Source: Arthrobacter sp. OV608 (GTDB lineage: Bacteria > Actinomycetota > Actinomycetes > Actinomycetales > Micrococcaceae). From it: a DNA stretch of 64,000 nucleotides. The stretch spans positions 124,001 through 188,000 of the forward strand of contig FOEZ01000005.1 of the NCBI GenBank assembly GCA_900110595.1. The letters are read 5' to 3'. The notes beneath the pieces are model-generated. The model was not told the DNA's origin, did no database searches, and worked only from the letters and a program-made list of their open reading frames with translations. A program made the position numbers and the translations under genes. Of the stretch, positions 1 to 8,457 are shown piece after piece. Numbering within the stretch: the first letter of the stretch is position 1; each line of letters starts with the position of its first letter.

Positions 1-1587
1 ACCTTCCGGCAGCACTACTTCTTCAGCCACCAGTGGGATGACCCCGGCATCGGCGCCGACCTCCGCGAGCATTTCTCCGGCAGTGGGGCAGAGCCGCCCC
101 GGTCGCCGTCGGCCCTCTACCCGCCCGCCACCTGCGAGCTGACCGGCGGCATGGCCACCGCCTACCAGCGCCGGCCGTGGCCCACGGGCAAGGACGTGGC
201 CGCCGTAGCCAACAACAAAATCGGCAGCGGCTCCGGCTGGCAGGGATACTACATGTTCACGGGCGGAACCAACCCTCCCGGCGGCCTGCAGGAATCCCAG
301 GCCACCGGCTACCCGAACGATCTTCCGGTGTTCGACTACGATTTCCACGCACCGATTGGCGCCGCCGGCAGGCTCGCACCCAGCTTTGCACTGCTGCGCA
401 GGCAGCACGCGTTCCTGGCTGCGTTCGGCCACCGGCTCGCCCCTATGGCGTCCACACTGCCCGACCAGGTGCCCACCGGTGTGGAGGACTCCGAGACGCT
501 CCGCTGGGCGCTGCGCTCGGATGGGGCGGCCGGGTTCGTGTTCATCACCTGGCACCAGCCCCACGTCCCGCTGCCGGATCACGGCGGCGCGCAGTTCAGC
601 CTGTCACTGGAGGCGGTAAGGGTGACTTTTCCCCAACAGCCTGTCACCATCCCCGCCGGCACCATCGCCGCGTGGCCGGTCAACCTCGACACTGCCGGAG
701 TCCGCCTAAGCTGGGCCACGGCATCGCCGCTCACCCTGCTCGGGCCCGAATCGGCACCGACATTGGTCCTGGCAGCCGAAGCAGGCATCGAACCGCAGCT
801 TTGTTTCCCTGAAGGAACAGTCCTTGAGGGGCCGGCTGCCGCCCTGGGCGGCAACGCCTACGCCACCGATCCCACGAGGCCAGCCACGCTCACTGCCCGG
901 TCCTCGGGCAGTGAGCTAAAGATCCTGGTCCTGCCGGCTGAACTGGCGGATCAGGCCTGGGTCCTGGATACAAGGCGCGGAAGGCAGCTGGTCCTGTCGG
1001 CCGATCCGCTCTGGACCGGCGGGGACGGACTCCTGGCCGGAAGGTCGCCGGGATCACCGTCGGTCCGGCGGTACTCCGCAGAGTCCCGCCGGTTCGAGGA
1101 TGTGCGGACCTCCGCGGCCGACCCGGAAACAACGCGCCAAACCCTTACTGCCGAACGCATCCGGGCCGCGGCGCCCGTCCCCGTTTCCTTCGGCTCCCTT
1201 GCCGGCCGGGCGGCCGCTCCCACTGACAGGGACATGGACGAACGTGCAGAGGTCTACCGGCTTGAGTCGACGGCGCCCTTCCCGGCGGGCGAGGGGCACG
1301 CGGAGCTGGAGATCGCCTGGGCAGGAGACGTCGCCAGACTGCTCGTTGACGGCACAGTGGTTGCCGACCGCTTCTGGGACGGTTCCCCCTGGATCATTGA
1401 AACGCACGACGCCGGAATCGGCCCCGGCGCTGAGGTCCTGCTTCAGGTCCTTCCCCTGCCGAAGGGCGCGAAGGTGTGGTTGCCTCAGGCGGCCCAGCGC
1501 AGGCGCGATGATGCCGACGGCGACCTGGCGGCCCTGGACAGCGTGGAACTGATCCACTGGGCCGCGTGGCAGGAGGAGCCTGCCTGA
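1..1587 (+). CDS. Beta-galactosidase, GH35 family (5'-truncated)
   Basis: The reading frame is open from the first base, so the start lies upstream; 528 C-terminal residues are visible. They resemble bacterial glycoside hydrolase family 35 enzymes, which release terminal beta-galactosyl residues. Visible signs are the ELTGGM stretch (visible residues 46-51), whose Glu is a candidate nucleophile, then YQRRPW, the segment WQGYYMFTGGTNP and the ESQATGYPNDLP/DYDFHAP block. The C-terminal half is beta-rich, as in GH35 accessory domains. An AraC-type regulator follows 49 nt downstream on the same strand, a common sugar-utilisation arrangement. The family is fairly sure; the substrate is not proven and other beta-glycosides are possible. 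Confidence 0.8.
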   Translation, partial: TFRQHYFFSHQWDDPGIGADLREHFSGSGAEPPRSPSALYPPATCELTGGMATAYQRRPWPTGKDVAAVANNKIGSGSGWQGYYMFTGGTNPPGGLQESQATGYPNDLPVFDYDFHAPIGAAGRLAPSFALLRRQHAFLAAFGHRLAPMASTLPDQVPTGVEDSETLRWALRSDGAAGFVFITWHQPHVPLPDHGGAQFSLSLEAVRVTFPQQPVTIPAGTIAAWPVNLDTAGVRLSWATASPLTLLGPESAPTLVLAAEAGIEPQLCFPEGTVLEGPAAALGGNAYATDPTRPATLTARSSGSELKILVLPAELADQAWVLDTRRGRQLVLSADPLWTGGDGLLAGRSPGSPSVRRYSAESRRFEDVRTSAADPETTRQTLTAERIRAAAPVPVSFGSLAGRAAAPTDRDMDERAEVYRLESTAPFPAGEGHAELEIAWAGDVARLLVDGTVVADRFWDGSPWIIETHDAGIGPGAEVLLQVLPLPKGAKVWLPQAAQRRRDDADGDLAALDSVELIHWAAWQEEPA

Positions 1588-1636
1588 GTGATCCTGTCCG
1601 CCATAGTATGGACGTTTGGTGACGGAAGGAGCGGGT

Positions 1637-2506
1637 GTGGAACGGGCAACGGGGTTCCGGAACCAGCGGCTGGTGGTGGTGCCGCGGCCGCTGGTCCGCG
1701 AAGCACTCGCCCGTCCCGTCACGCGCCGGCTGCTGGTCACCGACGCCGGAGTCTTCCCCGTCGCTGAGGCCCATGGCCGGTACCGTCCCGAGGGCGCGCA
1801 GGAAACCATCGTCATCCTCTGCGTCGCGGGAACCGGTTGGGTGGAAACACAAGGTGCCCGGTTCGACGTCGGGAAGGGCACCGCCGTCGTGCTTCCCGGC
1901 GGTACGGGGGAGGCACATGCATACGGTGCCTCCAGGGACGACCCCTGGACTATCTGGTGGTGCCACGTCCGCGGCTCCGACGCTGCCGAACTCGTCGCCG
2001 AGTCGGGCGTCCGTCCGGACCGTCCCGTTATTCCGCTGGTGGCCGTGGACAGGCTGACGGCCATGCTGGACGAGATCATCTCGGCCCTGGAGCAGGACCA
2101 GTCGCCGGCCCGGCTGGTGGCCACGGCCGGGATGGCGTGGAAGCTGCTGGCCACCCTGGCCGTGGATCGCCGCGTCCCCGGGCAGGGCACACCGCTGCAG
2201 CAAGCCATGAAGTTCCTTGAGGACAGGGTGGACGGCACAGTCCGGCTGTCCGATCTGGCGGCGCTGGTGGGTGTATCGTCCTCACAGCTGAGCAAGATTT
2301 TCCGGGAAGCGACGGGCGGGGGAGTGCTGGCCCACCATACAGCGCTGAAGATGGCGCGGGCACGGCTCCTGCTGGACACCACGGACCTGACGGTTGCGGC
2401 GGTGGGGCGAGAGGTGGGCGTGGCTGACCAGTTCTACTTCTCCCGGCAGTTCCGGCGGCTGCATGGCATCAGCCCGCGGGCCTACCGGGCCGAACGGAAG
2501 GGTTGA
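1637..2506 (+). CDS. AraC family transcriptional regulator
   Basis: A 289-residue regulator with an N-terminal cupin-like sugar-sensing domain (about residues 20-150; GTGWVETQGARFDVGKG and the PGGTGEAHAYG turn) and a C-terminal pair of helix-turn-helix motifs (about 190-285; LSDLAALVGVSSSQLSKIFRE, then VGREVGVADQFYFSRQFRR). GTG 1637 is chosen because AAGGAG ends 5 nt before it; in-frame TTG 1616 and GTG 1619 lack this. It lies directly after the beta-galactosidase, so it probably senses the matching sugar and controls that locus. The ligand and operator cannot be read from the sequence. Confidence 0.88.
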   Translation: MERATGFRNQRLVVVPRPLVREALARPVTRRLLVTDAGVFPVAEAHGRYRPEGAQETIVILCVAGTGWVETQGARFDVGKGTAVVLPGGTGEAHAYGASRDDPWTIWWCHVRGSDAAELVAESGVRPDRPVIPLVAVDRLTAMLDEIISALEQDQSPARLVATAGMAWKLLATLAVDRRVPGQGTPLQQAMKFLEDRVDGTVRLSDLAALVGVSSSQLSKIFREATGGGVLAHHTALKMARARLLLDTTDLTVAAVGREVGVADQFYFSRQFRRLHGISPRAYRAERKG

Positions 2507-2551
2507 GCGGGTTGCCCGGGATCGGCCAGACATGTGGGGACAATAGGTTCC

Positions 2552-3229
2552 ATGGCTGAAACTGAAGCGGTGACAACCCACGATTCGACCGTTGAAGCAT
2601 GGACCCAGGCCCTTGCGGAGTCGAAGGGCTCGCCGGGAGGAGGGGCCGGGACCGGGGTGATGCTTGCCATCGCCGCGTCGCTGACCTCCATGGTGGCTGG
2701 CTACACCGAACCCGGCGAAGAGCAGCGGAAGGAATTGGCGGACATCCACGCGCGGGCGTGCACGTTGCGCCGGACCGCGCTTGAACTTGCCGACGGCGAT
2801 GCTGCCGCTTCCGAAGCGTTTGGCGCCGCGTTCCGCCTCGAACCGGGGCCGCAACGTGACGATGCCATCCGGCAGGCGTCGGTGAACGCCGCCCAGGCAT
2901 CGGCAGTGCTGGGCGACCACGCCGTCAAAGCCATTGAAGACCTCGGCTGGCTTGCCGCCAACGGGAACCCGGCCCTCATTGCCGATGTAGTGGTCGCGTT
3001 CGGCGCCCTGCGGGCAGCAGTGACGGGGGCCCGCACCAACGTCAGTTTCGACCTCGCCACCCTGCGGTCCGCCGGCGCCACACTCGAAGAGATCCGTGAC
3101 GGGCAGCCCGTTCTGTGGGCAACGGTCCAGCAGCTCAACTCGGCAGTCGAACGCATAGACGAACTGACGGCGAGCGTGGACCACCGCGCCGCGCCCACCG
3201 ACACGGACGCCGTTCAGGACGCTGTGTAG
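2552..3229 (+). CDS. Cyclodeaminase/cyclohydrolase family protein (FTCD_C-like)
   Basis: A 225-residue, largely helical protein. It matches the family of formiminotetrahydrofolate cyclodeaminase C-terminal domains and methenyltetrahydrofolate cyclohydrolases (FchA), which interconvert one-carbon tetrahydrofolate forms in the cytoplasm. The hallmark near the N terminus is SPGGGAGTGVMLAIAASL (about residues 26-43), followed by long amphipathic helices with an alanine-rich core. ATG 2552 is preferred over in-frame GTG 2534. No glutamate formiminotransferase, histidine-degradation gene or folD is beside it, so the exact reaction is open. Downstream sits an unrelated transporter with its own promoter. 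Confidence 0.78.
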   Translation: MAETEAVTTHDSTVEAWTQALAESKGSPGGGAGTGVMLAIAASLTSMVAGYTEPGEEQRKELADIHARACTLRRTALELADGDAAASEAFGAAFRLEPGPQRDDAIRQASVNAAQASAVLGDHAVKAIEDLGWLAANGNPALIADVVVAFGALRAAVTGARTNVSFDLATLRSAGATLEEIRDGQPVLWATVQQLNSAVERIDELTASVDHRAAPTDTDAVQDAV

Positions 3230-3252
3230 CGTACCCGCGGCACGCTGGGTTA

Positions 3253-3326
3253 GTGCTGATTAACCGGTTTCCGTGCTGATCCGCACTAAGCTCCCTCGGG
3301 TAACAACGTGGCACTCGATGGAGAGG
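3253..3326 (+). promoter_or_regulatory. Promoter/leader of the AtoE-type transporter with direct repeats
   Basis: The octamer GTGCTGAT occurs twice, 20 nt apart (3253-3260, 3273-3280), around the palindrome AACCGGTT (3262-3269). A -10-like TAAGCT is at 3287-3292. The predicted start near 3299 gives a short leader holding GGAGAGG (3320-3326), 8 nt before GTG 3335. The repeats may be an operator; this is inference. Confidence 0.4.
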
Positions 3327-3334
3327 TAGTTCCT

Positions 3335-4780
3335 GTGGGAAACACAGTCTTGACGGAAGGCGCAACTGAAGAACAGGCCCTGGCCCGGGTTGCCCAGCGG
3401 ATGGCGGCCTGGACCGAAAAGTGGTTCCCGGATGCCTACATCTTCGCCCTGGCCGGCGTGGTGATCATTGCCGTCGCGGCCCTGGCCATTGGGGCCTCAC
3501 CGCAGTCCATCGCCGATTCCTTCGGCAACGGCTTCTGGGACCTGACCGCCTTCACATTGCAGATGGCCATGGTGGTCCTCACCGGTTACGTGGTGGCGAC
3601 GTCCCCTCCGGTGGCGAGGCTCATCAACCGGCTGGCACTGATCCCGGTTACGGCCCGCACGGCAGTGAGCTTCGTGGCACTGATGTCCATGTCCGTATCG
3701 TTCCTGAACTGGGGCCTGAGCCTGATCTTCGGCGGGCTGCTGGCCAGGGCGATTGCACGGCGCAAGGACCTTACGGTGGACTACCGGGCGCTCGGCGCGG
3801 CCGCGTTTATGGGCCTTGGCGCCGTCTGGGCACTGGGCCTGTCTTCTTCAGCCGCCCAGCTGCAGGCCACCGCCGCCTCGCTGCCTCCGGCCCTGCTGAA
3901 GATCACTGGAATCCTCGACTTCGGCACAACCATCTTCACCTGGCAGTCCCTGCTCACCCTCGTCATCCTGATGGCACTGACCACGGTGATCGCCCATTTC
4001 TCGGCACCCCGCGGCGGCGCCATCCGCACGGCGGAGGATCTCGGCGTCGACCTCGACGACGAACCCAGCGAACCTGCTCCGCGCTCCCGCCCCGGCGAAT
4101 GGCTCGAATACAGCCGGATCCTGCCCATCCTTGCCGGCATCCTGACTCTCGGCTGGCTGGTCTCCCAGTTCCTGACCAAACCGTTCCTCACCGTGGTGAG
4201 CAGCCTGAACGGCTACCTGCTGGTGTTCCTGATCCTGGGCCTGGTGTTGCACGGGACGCCGCGGAACTTCCTGCAGGCCGTCACCAAGGCTGTCCCGGCC
4301 ACAGCCGGGATCCTGGTCCAGTTCCCGCTGTACGCGGCCATGGCAGCAATCCTGACCAAGGCCACGGGCCACGGCGGCATGACCATCTCCTCCCACCTGG
4401 CCGGGTTCTTCTCGGACATCGGCGGAAACGGTGCGTTCGCCGTCGTGATTGCCCTCTACACGGCCGTCCTGGGGCTGCTGGTACCGTCCGGCGGCGGAAA
4501 ATGGCTGGTGGAGGCGCCGTACGTGATGCAGTCCGCCACCGACGTGCAGATGAACCTTGGCTGGACGGTGCAGATCTACAACATCGCCGAGGCGCTGCCG
4601 AACCTCATCAACCCGTTCTTTATGCTGCCGCTGCTGGCGGTCCTCAGGCTGCGGGCCCGCGACCTGGTGGGCTTCACGTTCCTGCAGTTTGTGTTCCACC
4701 TGCCGGTGGTGCTCCTGCTGGTCTGGCTCCTGGGGATGACGTTCGAATTCGTCCCGCCGGTGATGCCTCCGGGGCAGTAG
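3335..4780 (+). CDS. Short-chain fatty acid transporter, AtoE family
   Basis: A 481-residue integral membrane protein with about 11-12 hydrophobic segments. It resembles AtoE permeases, which import short-chain fatty acids such as acetoacetate and butyrate. Characteristic stretches are the N-terminal WTEKWFPDAYIFALAG, SVSFLNWGLSLIFGGLLAR, ALGLSSSAAQL and the late LVPSGGGKWLVEAPYV motif. GTG 3335 is preferred over GTG 3308 because GGAGAGG sits 8 nt upstream. No atoDAB or CoA-transferase genes adjoin it, so it is a lone transporter here. It converges on the MBL hydrolase with only 9 nt between the stops. Confidence 0.87.
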   Translation: MGNTVLTEGATEEQALARVAQRMAAWTEKWFPDAYIFALAGVVIIAVAALAIGASPQSIADSFGNGFWDLTAFTLQMAMVVLTGYVVATSPPVARLINRLALIPVTARTAVSFVALMSMSVSFLNWGLSLIFGGLLARAIARRKDLTVDYRALGAAAFMGLGAVWALGLSSSAAQLQATAASLPPALLKITGILDFGTTIFTWQSLLTLVILMALTTVIAHFSAPRGGAIRTAEDLGVDLDDEPSEPAPRSRPGEWLEYSRILPILAGILTLGWLVSQFLTKPFLTVVSSLNGYLLVFLILGLVLHGTPRNFLQAVTKAVPATAGILVQFPLYAAMAAILTKATGHGGMTISSHLAGFFSDIGGNGAFAVVIALYTAVLGLLVPSGGGKWLVEAPYVMQSATDVQMNLGWTVQIYNIAEALPNLINPFFMLPLLAVLRLRARDLVGFTFLQFVFHLPVVLLLVWLLGMTFEFVPPVMPPGQ

Positions 4781-4789
4781 GGAACCACC

Positions 4790-5554
4790 CTAGCGGCGGA
4801 GGGCCGCGACGGCGTCCGCCAAAGGCATGTGCAGTGCCGGACCGTGGCCGGGAAGGATCACGGACGCGTCGACGCGGGCCAGGCGGTGCGTAGATTCGAG
4901 GGCCGCCGCCGGGTCCGAGTGGTACATGGGGTGGAGCATCTGCGGTCCGGTCTCCCGGCTCAGCGGATGGCCACTGACGAAGCAGTCCCCGACGGCCACG
5001 GCGCCCGCCATCGTGAGGTGGATCGCGGAGTTCCCGGGTGTGTGTCCCGGCACCGGGATGGCTTCGGGCCGGCCTGGCAGGTTCCGGAGCGTCTCCCCGT
5101 CCCAGGCACTGGCCTGCGTTGCCGGCTGTGCCTTCAGGGCCCCGGACCGGATGACGTGGAGCAGCCAGCGGAAAACGCGCGGGCGCCAGGCACGGACCAT
5201 AACCTGGCCGAACGTGACCTGGTGCTTTTCCTTGCCCTGGACATGGGCCAGCTCTTCCGCTGCACAGAGGACCGGCGTCCCGTAGGTGCTGGCGAAGTAG
5301 GCTGCGGAGCCGGTGTGGTCCACGTGCCCGTGGGTGATGAGTACGGCCCGGGCGTCGCCGGGCTCCAGTCCCAGGTGGCGGATGGACGCCAGGACCAGTT
5401 CCCGGTCCGAGGGGTAGCCGGTGTCGATGAGCATAAATCCCGTCAGGTCGCGGACCACCACCCAGTTCGACGCAGGGCCCTGGACGTGATGGACACCGGG
5501 GGCCGGCTCGGACAGATGATCTGCGGGCTGCCAGTTCCTGGCTGTGGAGTGCAT
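4790..5554 (-). CDS. MBL-fold metallo-hydrolase
   Basis: A 254-residue metallo-beta-lactamase-fold enzyme, probably binding two zinc ions. The motif HGHVDH (H75, H77, D79, H80) is complete, with further likely ligands at H171 (VPGHTPGNS), D190 (VGDCF) and the late LPGHGP histidine. The substrate is unknown; such proteins include glyoxalase II, lactonases and quorum-quenching enzymes. The start follows the SCO1664-type gene stop by 12 nt, so it is probably the third gene of the minus-strand operon that begins at the histidine phosphatase. Confidence 0.85.
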   Translation of the reverse strand: MHSTARNWQPADHLSEPAPGVHHVQGPASNWVVVRDLTGFMLIDTGYPSDRELVLASIRHLGLEPGDARAVLITHGHVDHTGSAAYFASTYGTPVLCAAEELAHVQGKEKHQVTFGQVMVRAWRPRVFRWLLHVIRSGALKAQPATQASAWDGETLRNLPGRPEAIPVPGHTPGNSAIHLTMAGAVAVGDCFVSGHPLSRETGPQMLHPMYHSDPAAALESTHRLARVDASVILPGHGPALHMPLADAVAALRR

Positions 5555-5566
5555 GGCTGAACCGAC

Positions 5567-6268
5567 CTACACCAGCGGCCACGGGTAGCGCATGCCGGTG
5601 GGGTCAGCCGGCAGGACGCCACTGCTCAATATGCGCTGAACCCGGCGCCGCAGCGCACGGACTTCGGCAGGGTAAAGCAGTTCCTCCACGTTGGACGGAA
5701 CTTCCTCAGCGAGCGGCGCGATGTCCACCAGCAGGGCGTCCGGGACCGGGTTCCCGGCAAAGTCCCAGATGACGGTGCGCAGTTTGAAGTCCGCCGAAAA
5801 GCACAGCCCGTGGTCGATGCCCCACACGCGGCCGTCGTGGCCCCGCAGCACATGTCCGCTTTTGCGGTCGGTGTTGTTGCTGATGACATCAAACAGCGCA
5901 ATCCGGGCCAGGTCGCCGTGGGTTTGCGGCTCATCCCCGTACAACGTGAAATAGTGCTCCCGGTAGTCACAGGCCACAAACCACTGCAGCGAGCCGACGC
6001 CCAGGGGCGGGTCATCGCGGATCACCGTGGGTGGCACCAGGCCCCACTGCAGGTATTCGCTCAGGAGGTACGCCGCGCGCTCGCGCCGGTACAGCCCGGG
6101 CTCGAAGTCGGACAAAGGCCGTTCCCCGGACTCCGGTTTGTACACCGCATGGGCGGACTCCCCGTTCCAGGAAACCCGGACCAGGAAGGTGGCGTTGCTG
6201 CTGCGGGGGATGCGTGCGATGAGGTCAACCCGCCCTTCCGCCAGCAGCATCAGTTCCCGCCCGGACAC
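5567..6268 (-). CDS. SCO1664 family protein (PI3/4-kinase-like fold)
   Basis: A 233-residue protein of the actinobacterial SCO1664 family, whose fold resembles phosphatidylinositol 3/4-kinases. Its lower half carries the kinase-like catalytic block DVISNNTDRKSGHVL, then GIDHGLCF, recalling the DxxxxNxD and DHG elements. The upper half has VYKPESGERPLSDFEPGLYRRE, a likely nucleotide-binding lysine region. GTG 6266-6268 has an AGGGGA element upstream, and the gene overlaps the phosphatase end by 19 nt, which implies one transcript. In related actinobacteria this family is usually accompanied by a DUF3090 gene, often near mshC; neither is here. Its function is not established. Confidence 0.8.
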   Translation of the reverse strand: MSGRELMLLAEGRVDLIARIPRSSNATFLVRVSWNGESAHAVYKPESGERPLSDFEPGLYRRERAAYLLSEYLQWGLVPPTVIRDDPPLGVGSLQWFVACDYREHYFTLYGDEPQTHGDLARIALFDVISNNTDRKSGHVLRGHDGRVWGIDHGLCFSADFKLRTVIWDFAGNPVPDALLVDIAPLAEEVPSNVEELLYPAEVRALRRRVQRILSSGVLPADPTGMRYPWPLV

Positions 6269-6933
6269 CGGCCGTCCCCTCGCTTTGTACCCCCGGTGAT
6301 CACGGCGCCCTCAGCCCGCTCAGCGGCTCCGACGTTGAATTCACCATCAGCACTGCCGGCGGGGCGGCCGTCCTCATACTCGATGGCAGACACCGATCCC
6401 GGGCTGATCATGATCCGCTGGAACAGGTCCAGGTGTGTGCCCATTGCGTGCGCCACGGCCGCTTTGATGGGATCGGCATGGGAGAAACATACGACGACGG
6501 CGCCCGGGTGGGCCGCCCGCAGCGCCTCGAGTGCGCCAACCATCCGCGCCTGCATCTGGGTGAAGCTTTCCCCGTTGGGAAAACGGAACGTTGAGGGACT
6601 GTGCTGCACTCCCTGCCACTGTGGCAGGGCAGCGAGTTCGGCGAGCGGCGCGCCCGTCCAGTCCCCGAAATCGCATTCGATCAGCCCGTCGTCGTGATTC
6701 AGCGGCAAGCCGGCGCTGGTGGCGGAGGGAGCCGCCGTCTCGCTGGTCCGTTCCAGGGGCGAGGAGTAGATGGCGGCGACGGGCAAGCCCGCGAGCCGCT
6801 CCGACACCCGTTGGGCCTGGGCCCGGCCCCGCTCGGACAGGTGCAGTCCCGGCGCGCGGCCCGGCAGCACCTTCCCGGTGCTTGGCGTCTCCCCATGCCG
6901 GATCAGGAGAATCAGGGTGCGCTGGGCAGTCAT
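6250..6933 (-). CDS. MSMEG_4193-type histidine phosphatase
   Basis: A 227-residue member of the histidine phosphatase (phosphoglycerate-mutase-like) superfamily. The phosphohistidine motif LIRHGET is near residues 10-16 and the second catalytic histidine is in FSHADPIKAAVAH. The family-specific stretch LPGRAPGLHLSERG is present. ATG 6933 is preceded by TACTCT, 7 nt upstream, and has no Shine-Dalgarno, so the message is probably leaderless. The reading frame stays open further upstream but leaves the family's normal N terminus there. It heads the operon with the SCO1664-type and MBL genes. The natural substrate is unknown. Confidence 0.85.
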   Translation of the reverse strand: MTAQRTLILLIRHGETPSTGKVLPGRAPGLHLSERGRAQAQRVSERLAGLPVAAIYSSPLERTSETAAPSATSAGLPLNHDDGLIECDFGDWTGAPLAELAALPQWQGVQHSPSTFRFPNGESFTQMQARMVGALEALRAAHPGAVVVCFSHADPIKAAVAHAMGTHLDLFQRIMISPGSVSAIEYEDGRPAGSADGEFNVGAAERAEGAVITGGTKRGDGRCPGGN

Positions 6934-7023
6934 CACCACAAGAGTAGATGGGCCGGCGGGACCGCGTGCGATGATTCCCGGAATTTCCTCGATTCCCGGC
7001 AGGCCTGGGGCTACCGTGGAGTG
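6934..7023. promoter_or_regulatory. Divergent promoter region, both sides probably leaderless
   Basis: On the minus strand TACTCT (6941-6946) ends 7 nt before ATG 6933. On the plus strand TACCGT (7012-7017) ends 6 nt before GTG 7024. Neither start has a usable ribosome binding site. The pattern supports leaderless transcripts for the phosphatase operon and for the AAA+/vWA pair. Confidence 0.45.
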
Positions 7024-8412
7024 GTGACTGATCGACCCGAAATCTTCACTGTTGGTGAATTGCGTGCAGCCGGGCATGTCCAGAAAGACCTGCGCCACGA
7101 AATCCGCGACAACCTGCTCGCCGCGCTCGCCGAAGGCCGCGATCCGTGGCCCGGGCTGTACGGCTTCAGCCGCACGGTCATTCCCCAGCTGGAGCGCGCC
7201 CTGATCGCCGGCCACGATGTGGTCCTGCTCGGAGAGCGCGGGCAGGGCAAGACGCGGCTCCTGCGCACGCTCGCGGGGTTGCTGGACGAATGGTCTCCTG
7301 TGATCGAGGATTCGGAGCTGAACGAGCATCCCTACGAGCCGATCACCGTGCAGTCCCGGGCCCGCGCCCTCACCGAAGGGGACCGGATGCGGGTGGCATG
7401 GCGACACCGCTCGGAGCGGTACGTGGAGAAGCTGGCCACCCCGGACACCTCAGTCGCGGACCTGATCGGAGACGTGGACCCGATGCGCGTCGCCGAAGGC
7501 CGCCGCCTGGGCGATCCTGAAACCATCCACTACGGCCTGGTGCCGCGCTCCAACCGGGGGATCATCGCTATCAACGAACTGCCGGACCTCGCCGAGCGGA
7601 TCCAGGTGTCGATGCTCAACGTGATGGAGGAACGTGACATCCAGATCCGCGGCTACGTGCTGCGGCTGCCACTGGATGTCCTGGTTGTCGCCTCCGCCAA
7701 CCCCGAGGACTACACCAACCGCGGCCGGATCATCACCCCGTTGAAGGACCGCTTCGGCGCCGAAATCCGCACGCACTACCCCCTTGAGCTGGACGACGAG
7801 GTCTCGGTGATCCGGCAGGAGGGGCAACTGGTGGCCGACGTGCCGCCGGTCATCCTCGAAATCCTGGCCCGCTACACCCGGGCGCTGCGGCAGTCACCGG
7901 CGATCAACCAGACCTCCGGCGTTTCAGCGCGGTTCGCGATCGCCGGCGCTGAAACGGTGGCGGCGGCTGCACTGCGCCGTGCAAGCGTGCGCGGGGAAGG
8001 CGAAGCCGTGGCGAGGATCGTGGACCTCGGCACCGCGGTGGACGTCCTCACGGGCAAGATCGAATTTGAATCAGGAGAGGAGGGCCGGGAACAGGCAGTC
8101 CTCGATCACCTCCTGCGCACGGCCACTGCCGAAGCGGTGCGGGCGCACTTCCAGGGCATCGACATGGGCCCGCTGGTGGCCGCGCTGGACGGCCACCGGA
8201 CAGTCACCACCGGGGACCATGTCACGGCGGATGAGTTCCTGGCCAACCTGCCGTCCCTGAACGGCTCGGGACTATACGACCAGATCAGCGGACGCCTGGG
8301 AGCGAAGAACCAGGGACAGCGCGCCGCCGCCATCGAACTTGCCCTGGAAGGCTTGTACCTCGCCCGCCGGATCTCCAAGGAATCCGACGACGAGGAAACC
8401 ATCTACGGCTAG
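7024..8412 (+). CDS. AAA+ ATPase, magnesium-chelatase ChlI/MoxR-like
   Basis: A 462-residue AAA+ ATPase. Walker A is GERGQGKT (about residues 72-79). The Walker B region reads GIIAINELPDL, so Asn replaces the usual Asp while the catalytic Glu is kept. Sensor 1 is VVASANPED and the arginine-finger region is LKDRFGAEI. The layout is that of ChlI/MoxR-type ATPases, which remodel protein complexes with a von Willebrand A partner; that partner is the next gene, 45 nt downstream. GTG 7024 is chosen because a TACCGT box lies 6 nt upstream. The client protein is unknown; no chelatase large subunit or cobalamin gene is in the window. Confidence 0.85.
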   Translation: MTDRPEIFTVGELRAAGHVQKDLRHEIRDNLLAALAEGRDPWPGLYGFSRTVIPQLERALIAGHDVVLLGERGQGKTRLLRTLAGLLDEWSPVIEDSELNEHPYEPITVQSRARALTEGDRMRVAWRHRSERYVEKLATPDTSVADLIGDVDPMRVAEGRRLGDPETIHYGLVPRSNRGIIAINELPDLAERIQVSMLNVMEERDIQIRGYVLRLPLDVLVVASANPEDYTNRGRIITPLKDRFGAEIRTHYPLELDDEVSVIRQEGQLVADVPPVILEILARYTRALRQSPAINQTSGVSARFAIAGAETVAAAALRRASVRGEGEAVARIVDLGTAVDVLTGKIEFESGEEGREQAVLDHLLRTATAEAVRAHFQGIDMGPLVAALDGHRTVTTGDHVTADEFLANLPSLNGSGLYDQISGRLGAKNQGQRAAAIELALEGLYLARRISKESDDEETIYG

Positions 8413-8457
8413 CCGGGCTGGAAGCCGTACAGCCGGGAGCACAGCAGAGGAGGCGTC

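Noticed and set aside
1054..2382. 442-residue minus-strand ORF over the GH35 and AraC genes
   Set aside because: A high-GC shadow frame without any family motif; low-complexity Ser/Arg content.
6601..7023. Long in-frame extension of the AAA+ gene on the plus strand
   Set aside because: It runs antisense through the phosphatase gene; family similarity starts only at about 7024, where a promoter-like box sits.
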